From Rhynochetos jubatus (lineage: Eukaryota; Chordata; Aves; Eurypygiformes; Rhynochetidae): a DNA stretch of 64,000 bases. The position numbers and the translations under genes are program-made. The notes under the pieces are model-generated. The model made no database searches. It had not been told where the DNA came from and was given only the letters and a program-made list of their open reading frames with translations. The stretch is taken from NCBI GenBank assembly GCA_027574665.1, contig CM050653.1, forward strand, positions 11,120,664 to 11,184,663, given 5' to 3'. Positions 12,601-27,600 of this stretch are shown in pieces. Positions within the stretch are counted from its first letter, which is position 1, and every line of letters begins with the position of its first letter.

Positions 12601-15600
12601 AATGGATTTTATTTCCAGATCTTGCACATATCAGGCACTGCAAATACAGTGTAAAGCTTAGAAATGATGCACAGCAGTTCCACAGTATGTTCGATTTGTT
12701 ATCAACTTGTGGGCATTCGCAGACTCCACTAAAACACATCTCTACTGAATAGAGAAACAGTAGCCTGACTGGTCTCTAAACCAAAGATTCTTAACATCCA
12801 CAATGTAAATTTGAGGGAGATAAATGTTAGTTGCCAAAGAACTTGCAATGACAATGAATCTGCGTTGGTTAAATACCAAGTGGAAGGTTTCCCATTCACT
12901 TTCATGGAAAAACATTATTAGCAAAAATACCCTTTCAATAGTAAGGGTTCAACATCACACTACTGCAGAGCAGCGGCAGGGTACAGCCAGGTTTGCTGAA
13001 ACCATGGACACAACACTGGTAAGAGTGCACACAGGGGCAACTTCACACCACTCATCCTGGGAACTACCGAGTAGCTTAACACATCCCACCATGTTAAAGT
13101 AACCACTGGCCTCCTGTAATTTATAAATCACAGTCAAAAGTGTGCATCCTGCTCATCAGTGTAGATCACCCCAACTCACTGATATTCCTTCTCTTCTTTC
13201 AAATACATAAAGAAAAACCAAATAGAGAATAACATAATTCTAGCTATAGAATATCTAAGCAATAAAACCCCATTATCCAATCGTCTCTTTTTTTGCTGGA
13301 CATACTAAATGAAGTGTCCTTACAAACTACACTGAAATGAACATGCCCAATTTAGTACCAGCTTTCTGATCAGCACAGGAGATAAGAACAGCTTTGCTGG
13401 CTATCATGAATGATAATTTTTCACCAAGTAGGAGAGGATAGATAACTTCTCATCTGCCAAGATCCCACTTACAATATTTTACATTACCAAAAGGCTTGCC
13501 CAACTGTTCTGGCTTTCAAACAGACATACCAGCTCCTCACTTTATGCAGCCAGAGATGCTGATTACAGAATGAAGCCCTGAAAGAACACAGGCAGGAGAG
13601 ACATTCAGCTCCCCCTTAAACAGACATCACCATTGGTGAACACAAGTTGCGCTCCCATAACAAACCAACCTGTATTGGGTTTGTGTGGCAGGGGTTTTGG
13701 TAGTGACTCCTGTGAGAAGCTGCTGGAAGCTTCCCTGGCTCCAAATCAGACCCACCTGTGGCTGCAGCTGAGACCTCTGATTAACATATTAAGAGGTGGA
13801 AAAAACCTGCAGTGGAGAGAGGGTTCAGGTTGGAGAAGTAGCTGAAGGACTGTCTCCTGTGGGAGGGACCCCATGCTGGAGCAGGGGCAGAGTGTGAGGA
13901 GGAAAGAGAGGTAGAGACAGTGTGTGATGGACTGACCACAGCCCCTATTCCCCATCCCCCTGTGACACTGGAAGGGAGATGGTAGAGAAATAGGGAGCAA
14001 AGCTGAGCCCAGCAAGAAGGGAGGGCTGGGGGGAGGTAGTTTTAAGATCTGGTTTTGTCTCTCATTGTCCTACTCTGATTTGATAATGAATTATATTGAT
14101 TTTTCTTCCCCAAGTGAATTCTGTCTTGCCCATGACCATAGTTGTTGAGTGATCCCTCCCTGTCCTTTTCTTGGTCTATGAACCTTTCCTTATGTTTTCT
14201 CCTCCCCATCCCTTTGTGGGGAGGAATGAGAGAGTGGCTGTGTCATACTTTTTTGCCAGCTGGGCCTAAACCATGACAAACCCACACCTTTGCCTAAATG
14301 TAGTCATCTATTACTACTGGAGATGACCTAGCATATCCAAGACACCTGCATGGCAGATGTGACACAGGACCTCTTTGCTGGAATGGCAGTGGCAAGCCAA
14401 ATGACATTACATAGCTATGGTACAGGCAATCACATCAAGCCTTGTTTCCACACACTAGTGATTATACACCTACCTCTCAAGTAAATATGTAACATGGAAT
14501 TTTGATTTGCAAGTTAAATTTCAGCCTTCCAGGTTCTAAAATGTGTGGTATGTGAATGTAAGCAACTAGATAGAATTTGATGTGGTTGACTGTGCTGGCA
14601 CAGACATCACAGTAAGACCTGTGAAATTTATGCCAGGGCCTGCTCTGATGTTCTGAACACAGCCAAGTCACTGCCCACCAGGTAAGAAAACCTGATGCAT
14701 AGGTGAAAGGTTTCACATTTGGCTTCTACTCTGAATGGGTAAGAACAAATCTCTTGTGTTCTGATCACTTCTCATGTAATTATTTGCAATACAATGAGTT
14801 CACTGCTTATAAAACAGTCACCACGCGCTACCATATAATTCCCTCATCTATGTATTGTATTTTTATGATGTTAATAATCCTTTAAAAGGCCCAAGCATAC
14901 CAGATCTAGACAGAGATTGTATATTGTCCTTAATTTTTGTCTTGCTTTGAAAGTATTTCTTCAGGAAATATGTAAATTGTTTGGTGCCAAGTATAGAAAA
15001 TTTATATCTATGTTTAGTCTGCCTTGCCTTTGCTCACTTGTTCCATATTTTTTCCCATCTCCATTTCAGAATGAATTGCACTGCTCCTACATTCTCTTCT
15101 CCCCCTCATTCCTGTCCATGACACAGCACCCATTACGCTTTCATAAATTAAGAAAACAGAATCTGGTTTACAGACTCTAACGATCCAGTCACTAGTCTTT
15201 AGATGGCATGCATTAAGATTTTAATAAGAACGGTTCTGGAACCAGGAGTCATTGGGAAATTGCAATGAAACCGATGTTCCCATGGGAAAGCCTTGATTCT
15301 GCTTATATGTTCTGCATTGCTTCATGTCAGGAACAATTTGAACTCAATGTATCTTTTGCTACCCCTTTTCTTGGAATCCATTACACTGAGTAACAACATT
15401 GAAATTTATCTTGTTTATGTAATTCAAATGAGTATTTTTTCATTTTTTGTGGATTTATTTTTTGTGATGTCTATAAAGTTGATTTTAGGATAAGCAATTC
15501 TGCCTTTCTGTAAATTTTTTCCATGCCCAGGTATACAGAATACCTGTTTACTTCCTCAAAACAAGTTAGAATAAAGTGCAGGAGAGTACAGTAAAGAAAT

Positions 15601-18600
15601 AGATGCACTAACACCCACTGAATTTTGCCATCTGAGCCAGGTATCAAGATTCTCTTTATAATCAATGAATAGAAAGAGCAGAGTGCTATTCGTGTTATTT
15701 TAGATGCCTGTCTTGGGATAATTTATAATGATAGTGAAGTAAAAACACCTACTTTTTCTTCATTAAGTATGAATGGAACCCAGAGAGACTAGTGCAGATG
15801 ACCTGTGTAAAGTTAGACAACATGACTCTGTCCCAGGAGTTTCTCCAGTGATTTGGTCAGCTTTCCATCAGGCAGTAAAAGCATTACAAAACTTTGTTTC
15901 TAATTTCCATTCAGATTTTTCCTTTATTCTTTTTTTCCATCTTGTTTTTGTCATGGCTTACCCCCGTCAGCAACTACACTGCTGCTCGCTCACCTCCTCC
16001 TTGCTCCCAGTAGGATGGGGAAGAGAATCGGAGGAAAAAGATAAGAGAACTTGTGGGTTGAGATAAGAACAGTTTAATAACTGAAAATAAACCAAGTAAA
16101 ATAATGATGATACTACTACTGTGTAATGGAAAAAAAAAAAAGAAAAGAAAAAAGGAGGGAAGTGGGGGTGAATATACAACTGCTCATCATGTCCCTAAGC
16201 AATGAGTCTCCAGTCAACTCCTCCAACTTATAGACCAAGCATGACGTTTGATGGCATGAAATGTCCCTTTGGTCAGTTTGGTCAACTGTCCTGGCTGTGT
16301 CCCCTCCCAGCTTCTTGTAGAGAAGCAGCTGGAAGAACAGAATAGGTGCAGTACGAGAAAATGAGAAAGTCCTTGACTTGGTGTAAACTTTCCTTGGCAA
16401 CAACTAAAAAAATCATTATGTTATCAATAGACTTCTCAGCACAAATCCAAAACACAGCCTCATACCAGCTACTGTGAGGAAAATTAACTCTATCCTAACT
16501 AAAACCAGCACAGTTTTGAAGGTCAACATTTGAAGTCTGGCATTTCTTTTTGCTTTTATTTGGAATTTTTCCAACTGAGGTCCAACGCTCATGGGATTTC
16601 TGATACAACACATCCGTTTTCTCAGTAATCTCATGAAGAAATAATATAACATATTAAAACCTTTCAAATAACTACTGGTGACTAGGTGAAATGAATCAGG
16701 TAATGCTCTTTTAGTCTAATACACGTAACAGTGGGACACAATCTTTCTATAAGGTAGGCAACTCAACAGAATTAGTTATTGTCTCACAAAAAGGAGGAAA
16801 GTCAGAGGAGAATAGCAGACTCTGCTACGCTATGATTCATGTGCTTCACTGTGCTTATAGCGATTCAAAGAAAATAGGACGATATGATTTCCACCCAGGC
16901 TCCAAAGACTAGATCTCCTTTGCCTGTAGAGAAGGCATGTTCAAAATATCCTGTGCTTTTCTCTTAAAGGATATCTTGCAGAAGACAGTACTGCAGAATG
17001 ATTTCATAGTATATTAAATAAAACCAAGATGTCAATTTACAATTTGTTGGTTTTAATAGCATCCCTATGTTGCATTTGTTTGAAGAAAAGTTTTGATAAA
17101 AACATTGAGTTAAAAGCCCTTCACTAACATTTTTAACTTACAGTCAATGTCTTCTTGCTATGTCTCCTCTTAATACCTCACCGTATAACTTGTCTGTTTG
17201 ATTTGTACCCTTGATTTCCTGAGATGTGAATCTAAACCCAAATAGGTAGAGGGAGAGAGAACAACGTCACTGAAAGGTAATTTTTGCCTGATGAACCCAT
17301 TCCCTTATGAACAAAATACTATCTGCTGGTTTTACTGACAGAGTATACTGCACAAAGCTCTTTACTGACCTGTCTGTAATAATGCCTCCACAAGGTCCTG
17401 CACAGTTTGTATCTCATTCATAATCCCTCAGTGCTCATGATTAAGTGGACAAATTTTTTCCTTTCGGGTCTGCTCTTGCCTGGCTACACTGTGATCTGCC
17501 ATCATGCTGCCAAGTTAACCAATTTTGAAAGTTGTCAGTTTGCAAAGGCATCAAATAAACAGACAAAAAGAATAATATCTGGAGAAAAAAATGAAGGATG
17601 TTATTTTAAAAAATTGTTGATAAACATTAAATTATAAGGAAAGTAGCTTAAATGGATTTGCAGGCCGTCTCAGAATTCAACACAAATTTATCTAACAGCT
17701 TTTCTGAGATTATTTTTATGTGGAAGGCAGAAATTTCCCAAGTTTGCAGTAAAAGTATCTGCTGAAGAGAATGGTGAATGGTCCACAAATCCTCTGGAGG
17801 CAATAAAGCACTCCTATTAGCGACATCCTTTATTCCAGTTCTCTCATGCTTCAGCTGTTATCAACTTGCAACCGAGATGAGCTCAGTCCTTAGAAAGCAT
17901 CTAATGGCCAATTCTATAGCATGGGCAAGAATTACAGGAGCCATCATATTTACATTTGCCCAAGAGTCATGCCCTGTATATGTAAACCACGTGTCACCTC
18001 TTGAAGTAGATGGAACCATACCAGGTATATTCACTGCGTTCACAGAATTGAAAGTTGAAAGGTCCTTCACCTTGTCAATTTTTAAAGGTATCGTAAAACC
18101 TCATTATTCAAGTTGGGAGCTTGATTATTGTCTAATAACTCCAACTATGGCTGTAAATGCATAAATTGCATTCAACTGCATATATGTATATATCCATATT
18201 CATATATATTCAACTGCTTATAAAAATTGTTGCCATCTACAAACAAATTTGAATGGCAAGTGCTGGTATTACAGAATTGAAAGTATGGCTTTAAGTATTT
18301 TTCAGCCATTAGACTATACAATAAGAGAGTGTTTTGTACTTCGGCATAAAAAAGTAGCTGTGGTTCAAACAGCGTTGGGTTGATTAAACATGCCCAACAA
18401 AATGTTGGGCTTCTTTCATTTTTTCATCATTCCGTACCATTTTGAAAAAATCTGTCTAGATTTGATTCAGAAAAACTTCATTGACTGAATCTTTTGAAAT
18501 TGGACCCATCTTACTTGTATCTGATTTCAGAATTCTTAAATGAAGGAAAAAAGGTGAAACCTTGCACGAACTTTCTTCCAGACACACTGATGCAACTGTT

Positions 18601-21600
18601 TCTAATTTAGCTCTAGCTATGTACTATGAGCTTGACAGTAACTGCCAGGCAGCTTGGATGTAAAATTGCTCCCGTCGTTTCTACCCTCTAGGAAGAATAG
18701 AAGAGGTTGTCTTCCTCCAGAAAAAACACATGATTTAAAATAAGGTTTCTGGCATTCTGTACATACACATGACCCCTACAACAAATAGTCTGACTACAAT
18801 CAAAACAAGAATCCTGTGTACATTTCGTCCAGCACAATAGCTGACAGTGTCAGCAGGACTGAATCTATCTGCTGGCTGTACATCAGCCAAGCAGAGGAAC
18901 ATGAGACAACTATATGGAGGTATAAGTCAGGGTTGAAGCTAATCAGTCAAGAATACTTTGACATTGCCTTAATACTAACTGTAGTCATTCTGTTTAAACT
19001 AAGTACAAGCAAATAAGAAATAATTAGACAATTGAAATTATATTATCATACAACACAGATTTTTAATTATTCTCTATTCTACTTGAAATTGTGCTAATAT
19101 GCATATTTCCTTCTTTCAGACCATTTTACTAGTCTTGTATTATAATGGTCAGAAATCTTAAATGTTTTAAAATTTTCTACTGATCAAAAATTAACCCTGC
19201 TTCTCAAACTATTGCAAAGCTAAGTAAACACTACTGAATTTTGAATCCATTACGTAAAAATTATAATTTTTTAAATTCAAGTGTTATGATTTTCAAAAAC
19301 AAGCAACAATTTTAGATGATTAGCATGAAGTACTTTATCAGACTCAGCATCAAAGAGGATGCAGTCATACTGCTACTTAAATTGCCTGTCTGAAATAGAG
19401 GCGCCTTAATTTGCCTGTAAGATCTCTGTAACTCTTAGTTATTCAACAAAAAATTTGGCAAATGTTGTTCTGAAATTATATGCTTATTAAAAACACGACC
19501 CCCATAAAGGCAAAGAATTGAATTCTGCATTGTGTTGTAGTAGTTGAATCCCAGGAAATTACTTTAGGTTAATACTGACAGTTATAGCTATTAAATATTT
19601 GTCACTACTCTGTATTTTACATGGTACCGTTTAGAAACAAACTCTTCATATTGTATTTTTGCAAAAGAAACAGGCAAATCAATACCAAATCTGATAGCAC
19701 ATCAAAATCAGTGTCTTTTATGTAAGATGGACATATTTCTTATTTACTATTTGTTATGAACCATAATTAGCCAGTTCTCAATTAAACTTCAGCTTTAACA
19801 TCTGAACTTAATGAAAAATTTGCGAGATTGGCAGGAGTAAAATGAGTGCAAAGAAGGTATGGATTGACCAAAACAGAATTTAAAACTCAATTATATTTTT
19901 AAAAGATTTTAACACAGAATAAATATCAAAACCCATTTAGATTTTTGTAACTGTATTCAAAGCATAAACTGATTCAAGTCATGCATATGGAATTGAGATG
20001 ACATTATGAAACTGAAATTGAAATGACATGGAGTTTTCTGCATGTCTAACAAGAACAGTACTTTTGCAACAATAGTAAGAACAGCTGGCCTATGCAAAAT
20101 ATTCACATGATTATCTGAGCAACACATTCCAAATTGAAGTCCAACAATTTTAAAGTTTTGAGGAAAATATTTGAATCACAATCACTAAACTAAACTCAGT
20201 AGGGAGTTAGGCACAGAAAAAATCAGTGGCTTATGATTTTCAGAACAATTTTATGGAAACATTTACAGAATCCTTAACTGTTTTCAGGATTATAAAGGCC
20301 TAATCCCAAAATGTTCTCTCTCTCTTTTTGGTGGCTATCTAATGTCAACAGGCTTTAAAAGAGTACAAAAAAACCCACACATATAAAAAGAATTTGGATT
20401 AGTACAAGTTTGTCTAATTAGTGTTATCTTCAATACACTTTTTTGCAAAACCTGTTCTTACACACATTTGTGTTTTATTTTTTTAGAACAGGCAACTTTT
20501 TCTGCTGATGTTTCCTTTAAAGTTAGTTTCATGTTATTTTTACTGTTTAGGAGACAGATGTCTTCTATTTATTTACAGAACAGACATACCACAGAAGCTT
20601 CCTAGGCAAAGTTGACAGCTACCCGGTGGATCTTTCCACCTCAGCCTTGGTTTGGAAGGACCTCTAGGGGTCAGAAGATAATTCAGTGCCGAAGGACAAA
20701 ATGCTCTGAAGAAAGATTAGGGTCAGATGCTTTGTCCAAAGGAGTTTTACTATTGACCAGATGTCATCCTTAATGCAAATATATTCATATAACCCAAAAT
20801 ATAATTGATCACTACTAAAGTATTTACAATCATTAGCATCCCAGGTGACTCTTCATTTTGATTATTCTGTGGGTTAGTATATTCCTGTAATACTGTATGT
20901 ATGAGATTCTAGTATTCACAGATATGATTACTTACAAGTATATTCAAATTTATGGTCCTACATTTTCATGATACATGTGTTAGAGGAGATTCCATAATAT
21001 CCAAATACTCGTACTAGAAGAACATAAGAGAAAATCTTAAACTGTACAAACAGTCAAATCAGAACTGGCTCAAGCAAATGAGTTCAGTGTTTTAGAAACA
21101 CTGAAAAGAGCAAATGCACATAGAAGTGGAATAGAGAACCTGAGTTCTTCCCTATTGCAAAATGAACATGGTAGCAATTTCTAAAATCTTGTAGTACTTA
21201 CTTATAAGAGAATAAATATAAACTTAAAGATATGGATTACATATTGTAGACAATTTACTTTTTTTCTTATCAGACAGTTCTACACTTTTTTAAATGGTGC
21301 AGAACAAAATAGAATTTACTAAAAATATATGTTAAGAAATTGGTATTCCTCATGGTATTTAATAATCTTTATGCAAGTAATTAATGATATTCCTTTTCAA
21401 ATACCTTCCTCCTTCAATTCACCTTAAGCCTAAACACCACCCAAAAAAGGTGAGACCAGTATTACCTGAAGTATCCCTTAACAGTAGTAGCAAAAGTGTG
21501 ACCAGCATTTCAGCATTCCTTAAGTGTATCTTAATAATAGTAGCATCCTTCAGTAGTGAAAAATGCAGAATGTAATGTAAATAAATATAGCATGACTTAC

Positions 21601-24600
21601 AGGCAGAGAGAAAAAGCATTGGTAGATGGCTGCCCTGCATTACATTTTGTTGAGAGGGAAGGATTCGATTTAGACTCAGTACAAAAAATCCATTAGTCCA
21701 GTGCAATGATCCGCTTCACAGACAGTAGTAAAGCATCTGTTTTCTAAAGGTAGCTACAGACACTCAAGACAGTGTTTGTTTGTGCCAGTCCTGACCTCAC
21801 TACCTTGACACCACTACTCTTGTATCTGTATTGGGCAGCACACCCAGGCTGTTATCTCTGACAGCAGCCTAAGACTGAATGCTTCAGGAAACTGGCCAAA
21901 TAAGGCAATACTTCTACAGATGATGCTTTTACTTATGCACAAGCTGCAACAGTATCACCTCATTAAACATCCCCAAGGATCTTTCTCTCCATGAATTTGT
22001 TTTTGTATGACCCAATGTATTCAAGTCACATAGCCTGTAACTTGTATATATTGGGGTTTTGTGTGATCTAATGAACCTTGGCCAATTCATGCTAAGATTA
22101 GCCAACACAGTACTAGTTGACCCAGTCATTATTTTAAGTAAAGTGGACACATTTCAGTCCTTTACATTCACCAGGCACCTTGCCGTATATTAGTAACACT
22201 GACAGAGAGTTTAATACCCTCTGAGGACAGCTAGGACACGTCTCTAGCTTGTTCAGTTTAGATAGAAGATATTAAAATATGGCCACATGAAAGGAAAGAT
22301 CGTGGTGAGTTTGCACTGAGTTAAGGCAGCTTGCCCTGTGTTTCTAGCATCGTTAATTCAAACTATCCAGTTTCCCATCATGCTGCCATGACCTGAACAG
22401 AAATATAAAAGGAAAAAAAAAAAAGACACTTATTTGATGAATGTAAAACTTGATCATGAAGTTAGCAGTAACAAGTTTACTTATAGGAAAGAGACTGGAA
22501 GTATATAATAAAGGTTTAGATCTACAATTTGATGTGATAACAACATACAGATAGTTTGTTCAGACACTGTCATACTTCTCAAACTGGTCCCCTATAAATA
22601 CAGACAGGAGCACTAAAGAATACTAACAGAAAATGTATAATAAAATAAAGCATTCTATTTAACTGTATCAGAAACTTACAGTTAATTTCAAAATGTTAAG
22701 CAAATTGCTTATTTTTCTAGAACCCAGTAACATACCATTTGACATGGAATAAAAATTGAATGTTTTAACTTTCATTGAGTGAAATCAATGCAAACTGTAG
22801 AAGCACACTGGTTCTTTCATGCCATGAACAATATCAGTGAACTTGGCAGAGAAATAATAGACATGCTTGCTTATGGTATTTTTAAAATACCATATTAAAA
22901 TAATTAAAATAATATTTTCTCACCAATGTTTATCATTTAAAACTTCTCTAGAATATGTAAAACTGCACAAAATAGATGCATATCCAGAGAGATATGCATA
23001 TATATAAATAAATATAAAATATATAAATAAATAAGTCCCCTTTGAAGTAAAGATACAAGTCCATATCCTAAAAGACAGAAAAAAAACACCAAAGGAAAAA
23101 AAAAAAGAATAAATATTTAATTGGATCTATAATGCAAATTCATTCAGCAGTGGGCACCAAACTGACACCAAAGACAGGTTCTACCTACACCTTTAACACT
23201 GTCTTCAGAGAAAGCATACAGAAGAAAATTTAAGACTTACCATAAGAAAAGTATTTTGCCACCTTCCCTAAAATAAGATCTCCTTAGTTACTGTAACTTT
23301 GAGGGCAACCTCATACATTACCCGCAAAGCATAGTGTTGCATGATACTTTTGTGTCCAAAATATTATGTATTCAAGTATTTAGGATTTCATCTTTATATC
23401 TTTTTACTGAAATTCTAGGTCAAATAAAAAGGACCTGTACGGATTCATGTTGAGTAACGATTTGTTGTTTTGAGGTACTACCACTTAGCGCTGAGATCCA
23501 AATTCAAGAAAACATCTTCTTGTGTAACAGTTGGCTGATGCAGAATATTAAATGCCTCCTGAAATCTCACAACCACATGATACTTGTATTTTTTATACTG
23601 TCACCTGTGTAGAGATGGATTTAAACATATGCTCTCCGGTCTCCCTTTTCAGATTTTATTCTGATAATTTTTGTCCTTTCTTTAACTAAAAACCCCAATA
23701 TTTGCACAGGAACAGCTTAACTTCTGACAAGTCAGAACTACTATATCCACTTTTTTTCTTCTCAACTTTAAGGTTAGAAAAGAAATATCGTTTTATCCTA
23801 CTGAAATAACCAGCTTATGATCTTGAAGCAAAGAATATCCCCTGAGCAATGACACTGGTACTTGAGAAAAAAGGACAGGGCCCTCAGGCCGTGTTGCTTG
23901 AAACACAATCAATGCCTGCATTTCCCTTTTCCCTCCCTGCAACATGCTCTGCGGTTATTCTCTGTACTACCTATGTTAGAGATCTGTGATATCTATTGCA
24001 TTTTTGTAATCATCTTTTCAGTACCTGTGTTCCACACCTCTCTTCTGATTATCCTCCTCACTGGTTTATTATTTGTTCTTTTCCAGGATTTTGTGAATGC
24101 TGCTACTACTTCCTATTTCCACTTTCCCTAGGTTCGTTCCAGCAAGTATAGGCAACTTGCATTTCATTCTTCTTCAAATTACTGACTATGTCAAACAAGA
24201 ACTGCTTTTTTATTATACTAGTTCATCTGCTAATTAAGTACTTCTCACTACTTGAAATGTTATCTTTTGTCAATTTTGTTAATTTTTAAGTCTTGACCCA
24301 TTTTCACTCTCCATGACCACTTCTGGATTGAATGACAGTATTTTAAAGTGGCTGTTTTAGCAGTATTGTGTGTGCGTCCCCAAGCCGTCGGATGGCAGCA
24401 ATGTTTTACGATGTGTCTTCAGAAAAGTTAGGAAAAAAACCATACTATATCCATTTTCTTTATTATCTATTCTCAACTACAGTAATGTCTGGGCTTTTAA
24501 ATACAGACAGAGATGGCAAGAAGTGCGTGTCTTAGCTAGAAAGTCAGCACACCATTGCAAACCAGACAGAACAGGTCTGCTAGAGCTACACACACCAAAA

Positions 24601-27600
24601 TGCAGAAAAACCCAACCAGCCAGGTATCTTTATTCATGAGAGGACTTCATCTGTTCATGATAACAAGAGTTTTACTGACACTGTGATCTTATCTTCGTAA
24701 AAAACATCTTGCTCTGTTAGCCTCAGCAGAAAACCAGACAGAAAATAGGTAAAACGTGATGGAAGAAGTACTTCCCACAACAAAAAGAACAAGAAATAGG
24801 ATCTGCAAAGTGAACAAATCAATTTTTCCACTTATACTATATTTATGATATCTTGATGCCTTTTTGAACCACTTCTAATTGCTAACACGATTTGAAGTCC
24901 AATATAAATTTACAATAATTTCAATTACCTAAATTCATTCTATTTTACTTTAACACATATCAGCAATCAAGTGGTGCATGTATTATTAACAGCTTATTAT
25001 CATACTAGGATTTGTTATAATAGAAACTCCTAGAAATAACACAATGAGAAACATACTGTGCATAAGCCCAGTAACGCTGCAGTATTAGAAATACAGCTGC
25101 ATCACCGCAATTACCAACTGTTTATATCCCAGAGTTTCAAACAGTTAATGAATTCTACATTTCTGATTTTATCTTACATGACATTTGCAATCCAAGCACA
25201 CGGCAATCAATGCTACCCAAAATTACGACAGATTCCCATTATTTCTGATCGAGTAAAATGGGAATTATTTAGAAGCAGAATATGTCTGATAGCTGTACTG
25301 AACACCTGTGTGTAGATGAATAGAAAAAGTATGTTTCCTACCTTATAATCATCCTCATAGTCATTATATCCACAAGTACTAAAGATGTCAGGAAAAATAT
25401 CTGACCATCCATTACTCGTACAGTTTTTGCTAATGTTTCCTGTAAAGCAAAATTTGAGAGTTTAAATCAGAAAGATTCAGGAGTGCCCTCAGCAATGAAA
25501 CTTTACACAACCTCACTGTCATTCTCTGTTAACGTGCTGTATTTCCTAGTACTCCTGTTAAAGCAACCCAATCATTTCCTCTCATGTGCTCTTCATTTCT
25601 TTGACTTTTACTCTTGCTCTGAAGAAAACCAAAAGTAATTCCAACCTGGTATCCCAAGGCTTCTGCTTTGGTATAACAACTATTTCTGTTAAGTCTGCAA
25701 AAGCCAGACATATTTTGCTGTTTTAACTAAAGTATTCTGGAGGGAGTGTTTGAGCTCACTCGATAAAGGGGATAATTGTAGGTGAAGAAACTAGATAAAA
25801 GTAATTTAAGTGAGAGTTGTTCTAACCTCCTATTTAAGCTTTTCTGAGAAGGCAGTACCAAATGATCTACTGAAGAGTTACAAAAGCTCTTAGATATCAT
25901 GTTGATGAATTACTGCTACAGCAAATGTTGGTAGAGTTGGTAATGTACTTCAAAGGCCAAATTATGTGATAGGTTGAAGAATGAGAACATAAATATGCGT
26001 GCTAAATCTCACTCTCTGAACCAATCACTGAAATAATGTAGTCCAAGGAATGTACATGAGATACGCAAGTAAGATTGGAAAGGAATTTGGAACATCTACA
26101 TCTATTAATTTCAGAAAGGATTTTTTTGTTGGAACTGAGAGAAGTGGACTCTTTCCCCAGATGAAGTTGCGCAGAAGAGATGGGGCAACCCATGCTTCTA
26201 CCCTTAATCTAATTAATATGCACTAATGTTCATACAATATGGAACCACTTCAATAGGAGAAAATGAAAGACTCTGATGTCAGAATAAAGAATAGTCATGA
26301 AAATTATTATAACTTACTCCTACAATATTAAATCATAAGCAATGATTCCCCTCACCTTTCTTACAGCAGTTTGTATATCAGTGGTACTTGAAATCTGTAA
26401 CAACATACTGCTTTGTTTTGGAGTTTACCATTGGTCTTTAACTGCCTTAAAGATGCCTGGTTTTCACCACACAAGAACAAATTTATGTGTCACAGATCAA
26501 CTTTGGCCAAGAATAACCAAATGTGTTTACATATATTCCAAACTAAAGTTTTTGTGATTTTTGTCTTGCTCATTGGTTACCAGAATTTCTTCTTTGTATA
26601 GTCTTCAGTGGAAAGTTGTAAATACCCTACAAAAGGTTGACCAATCAACAGCCAAATCTTTCTAGCTTATAACAAGGCCCTGACCTCAAACCAGAGTGTA
26701 TGCTCAAACAACAGACTCACTTCTGCCATTTGGCATGGACATGGCATTTTTTAAAGAAAATGTAATGTATTTATACACTCTGAAGAGTCTTCACTTTAAA
26801 GTACATCAAGATTCTCTGACTAAGCAGAGCAGAGGAATGTGTTAACAGAACCACAAATTACGTCAAAGCCAATTTTGCACGAAGCAGTCTATGTATTCAA
26901 GATGCTGAAGTATTTTCTACTGTAAGTACTATAAGGCCTTTTAACTTGAAGACAGATAGGCAATGTTCTATGGATGACATTGTTTATTTCTACACCATCA
27001 TTCAATACAATTAAACAGTTCAGGTGGCAACCTCATATGAAACCTATAAATTGACACATACATTTCAATAAACAATTCACAGAATAACTTTCTGATACTC
27101 ATAGAGTTACATCATCATATACAATACAGAAAAAACATTATAGGATAATATGATTGGTTTTACAGTAAAAAGTCATTTAATAGAAAGTTACTAATATTCA
27201 ATAGAGAATTAATTATGTGATATGATTAAACTATAATCTTTACCATCTCAGAAGAAATTAAGAGCCAGTTCTCCAATAGTTCTAAAAATGAGAAGACAAC
27301 TACTTCTTTTTTTTTCTAAATCACAATTTAAATTAAGAAATACTTTAAGGAATTGATGGTATTTAAAAGCCTATTTATGATTTGGAATATTTCCATAAAA
27401 AATTAGGTAGCCTAGATCACCTTGTATTAGATTTTTGATTTCTCTTAAACCCTGAAAAAGACTAAAACATACACCTTACAAAGCTGGTTAAATAAAAAGA
27501 GTTAGATTTCTTGTTTAAAGATATTTCTATAATTCCCTGCCATAAGAATCAAGTGAATTTGAAATGTGCTGAGTATGAATTAAATAAATTGTACATTCCT

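Larger units (their letters stand above)
10308..25341 (-). other. VIPR2 intron 4 (largest)
   Basis: 15034 bp between exons 4 and 5. Recognised contents are solo LTRs at 13671-14278 and 15949-16511, a 17-base T run at 11705-11721, and AT-rich simple sequence near 18178-18212 and 22985-23033. About 16.5-25.3 kb is otherwise featureless to me: AT-rich, with no CR1 piece and no credible ORF. Confidence 0.9.

Noticed and set aside
18178-18212. ATATAT-rich stretch as a promoter or origin
   Set aside because: Simple AT microsatellite in an intron with no supporting elements.
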